From NCBI GenBank assembly GCA_030159235.1, contig BSBG01000005.1, positions 1-64,000 on the forward strand: DNA of 64,000 bases. The letters are read 5' to 3'. Of this stretch, positions 63,267 through 64,000 are shown piece after piece. The first letter of the stretch is position 1. Each line of letters opens with the position of its first letter. Source of the DNA: Bacillus safensis. Its GTDB lineage: Bacteria; Bacillota; Bacilli; Bacillales; Bacillaceae. The position numbers and the translations under genes were made by a program. A model generated the notes under the pieces. The model did no database searches. It had not been told where the DNA came from and saw only the letters and a program-made list of their open reading frames with translations.

Positions 63267-64000
63267 TTATTTGTAATGTCCACCAATTTTTTCGGCGCGG
63301 TGATACGCCTGCCCTGCGCTTGTTAGTGACGAAGCGTGCAGCAGTGCAGCAGGTCCATACTTCATATGGATCGCATCAAATACTTTGCTGAGTCTGTCTT
63401 TTTTTAAATGGTGATCAAATAAACTCAGCTGATATTGGCTGTCAGGCTGCAGCTGTGAGAGGGTGATACCTACACTGCGAATAGGCTGACCATCCCAGTG
63501 CTGCTGGCATAGCTGAATGGCTGCATCTGCAATATCTGTCCCATACTGTGTGGGTGAATGGAGCTTGATTTGTCGATGAAATCCAGTCGGATGAGAAAAA
63601 TCAGCACCTCTTATGCCAACAGACACCGTGTGCCCAACATAATGCTTAAAGCGTGCACGTCTCGCCACTTCTTCGCTTAATTCAAGAAGGGCGACTTTGA
63701 TGTCTTCAAAAGACGCATAATCATGGGGAAGGGTCATATGATGCCCAACTGCTTTTTGCTGATCATGTGTGTGAATAGTAACCGGGGAGGGATCGTGCCC
63801 TAAAGCTGTTCGCTGCAGAAGCTCCCCGTTGATTCCCCATCGTTTTTTTAGCCGGTCTACCGGATAAGTAGCAAGCGTCCCAATGGTACTGATGCCCATT
63901 CGTTTTAAATGGTGCTCCATCCGTTTGCCGACGCCAAATAATTTTCCAATCGGAAGCGGCCATAAATCAGCCGTAACCCGGTCTGCACGAAGCTCATAGA
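63267..64000 (-). CDS. polY2: Y-family DNA polymerase PolY2 (YqjW), C-terminal part
   Basis: The frame is open to the window edge, so the N-terminal palm with the catalytic residues lies outside. Visible are 244 residues: PIGKLFGVGKRM and the helix-hairpin part, WGINGELLQRTALG, then the little-finger domain and the clamp-binding motif YQLSLFDHH near the end. UvrX-type polymerases take part in UV-induced mutagenesis. It forms a unit with yqjX; LexA control is known for B. subtilis yqjW but the promoter is not in the window. Confidence 0.92.
   Translation of the reverse strand, partial: YELRADRVTADLWPLPIGKLFGVGKRMEHHLKRMGISTIGTLATYPVDRLKKRWGINGELLQRTALGHDPSPVTIHTHDQQKAVGHHMTLPHDYASFEDIKVALLELSEEVARRARFKHYVGHTVSVGIRGADFSHPTGFHRQIKLHSPTQYGTDIADAAIQLCQQHWDGQPIRSVGITLSQLQPDSQYQLSLFDHHLKKDRLSKVFDAIHMKYGPAALLHASSLTSAGQAYHRAEKIGGHYK

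Overview
The window reads as chromosome of a Bacillus pumilus-group bacterium (B. pumilus / safensis / altitudinis). The reasons are gene order and product lengths that follow B. subtilis blocks (ydb block, then bkd, art and yqj blocks), typical Bacillus Shine-Dalgarno sites with many TTG and GTG starts, SigA, SigL and ECF-type promoters, and a cyanide dihydratase gene whose product closely matches the B. pumilus CynD I recall. No rRNA, tRNA, CRISPR array, intact insertion sequence or prophage is visible.

Layout. 1-900: AT-rich accessory end with the 3' part of an unrecognised gene and a small conserved gene. 0.9-4.7 kb: acetyltransferase, mntH with an MntR box, a small membrane protein and an EcsC-family protein. 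4.7-9.6 kb: C4-dicarboxylate sensing and uptake (dctB divergent from dctS-dctR-dctP). 9.8-17.3 kb: ydbI, a decayed symporter behind a terminated leader, the ydbJKL ABC exporter, a Fur-boxed basic protein, ydbP, ddl and murF. At about 17.75 kb an esterase gene is cut off and the sequence passes directly into the SigL promoter of the branched-chain acid operon ptb-bcd-buk-lpdV-bkdAA-bkdAB-bkdB; the activator gene bkdR expected there is absent. 25.8-35.4 kb: bmrU, brxB, arginine ABC transporter artPQR, yqjA, yqjB, a 30-codon Prli42-like gene, yqjC, yqjD, yqjE and an orphan CheW. 35.5-38.1 kb: the MifM/MisCB (YidC2) translation-arrest switch and cynD, bounded by two copies of a hairpin repeat and a MITE-like element. 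38.2-47.1 kb: polY1, gndA, then glcU-gdh and a cellobiose/lichenan-type PTS operon with its GntR regulator placed between gndA and zwf. 47.1-64 kb: zwf, rnz, an aminotransferase, yqjL, namA, yqjN, two small accessory genes, T-box-controlled proI, yqjP, yqjQ, a CoA-disulfide reductase, coaA, an MFS transporter, a YolD-like gene and the 3' part of polY2.

How the parts work together. Several neighbours form pathways: branched-chain 2-oxo acid oxidation to acyl-CoA with acyl-phosphate ATP recovery (bkd); methylmalonyl-CoA epimerase plus carboxyltransferase (yqjC-yqjD); oxidative pentose phosphate and glucose oxidation (gndA, gdh, zwf); beta-glucoside uptake and hydrolysis (PTS + GH1). Control elements readable in the DNA include MntR, Fur, AhrC, CcpA (cre), SigL (-24/-12), ECF sigma and SigB-like promoters, a proline T-box, the MifM stalling hairpin and an 18-bp palindrome likely read by the GntR protein.

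The strongest items for follow-up are the broken junction at 17.75 kb, the mifM-misCB switch, the cynD module with its flanking repeats, and the structured leader in front of the dead symporter. I did not find a clearly new multi-gene system.
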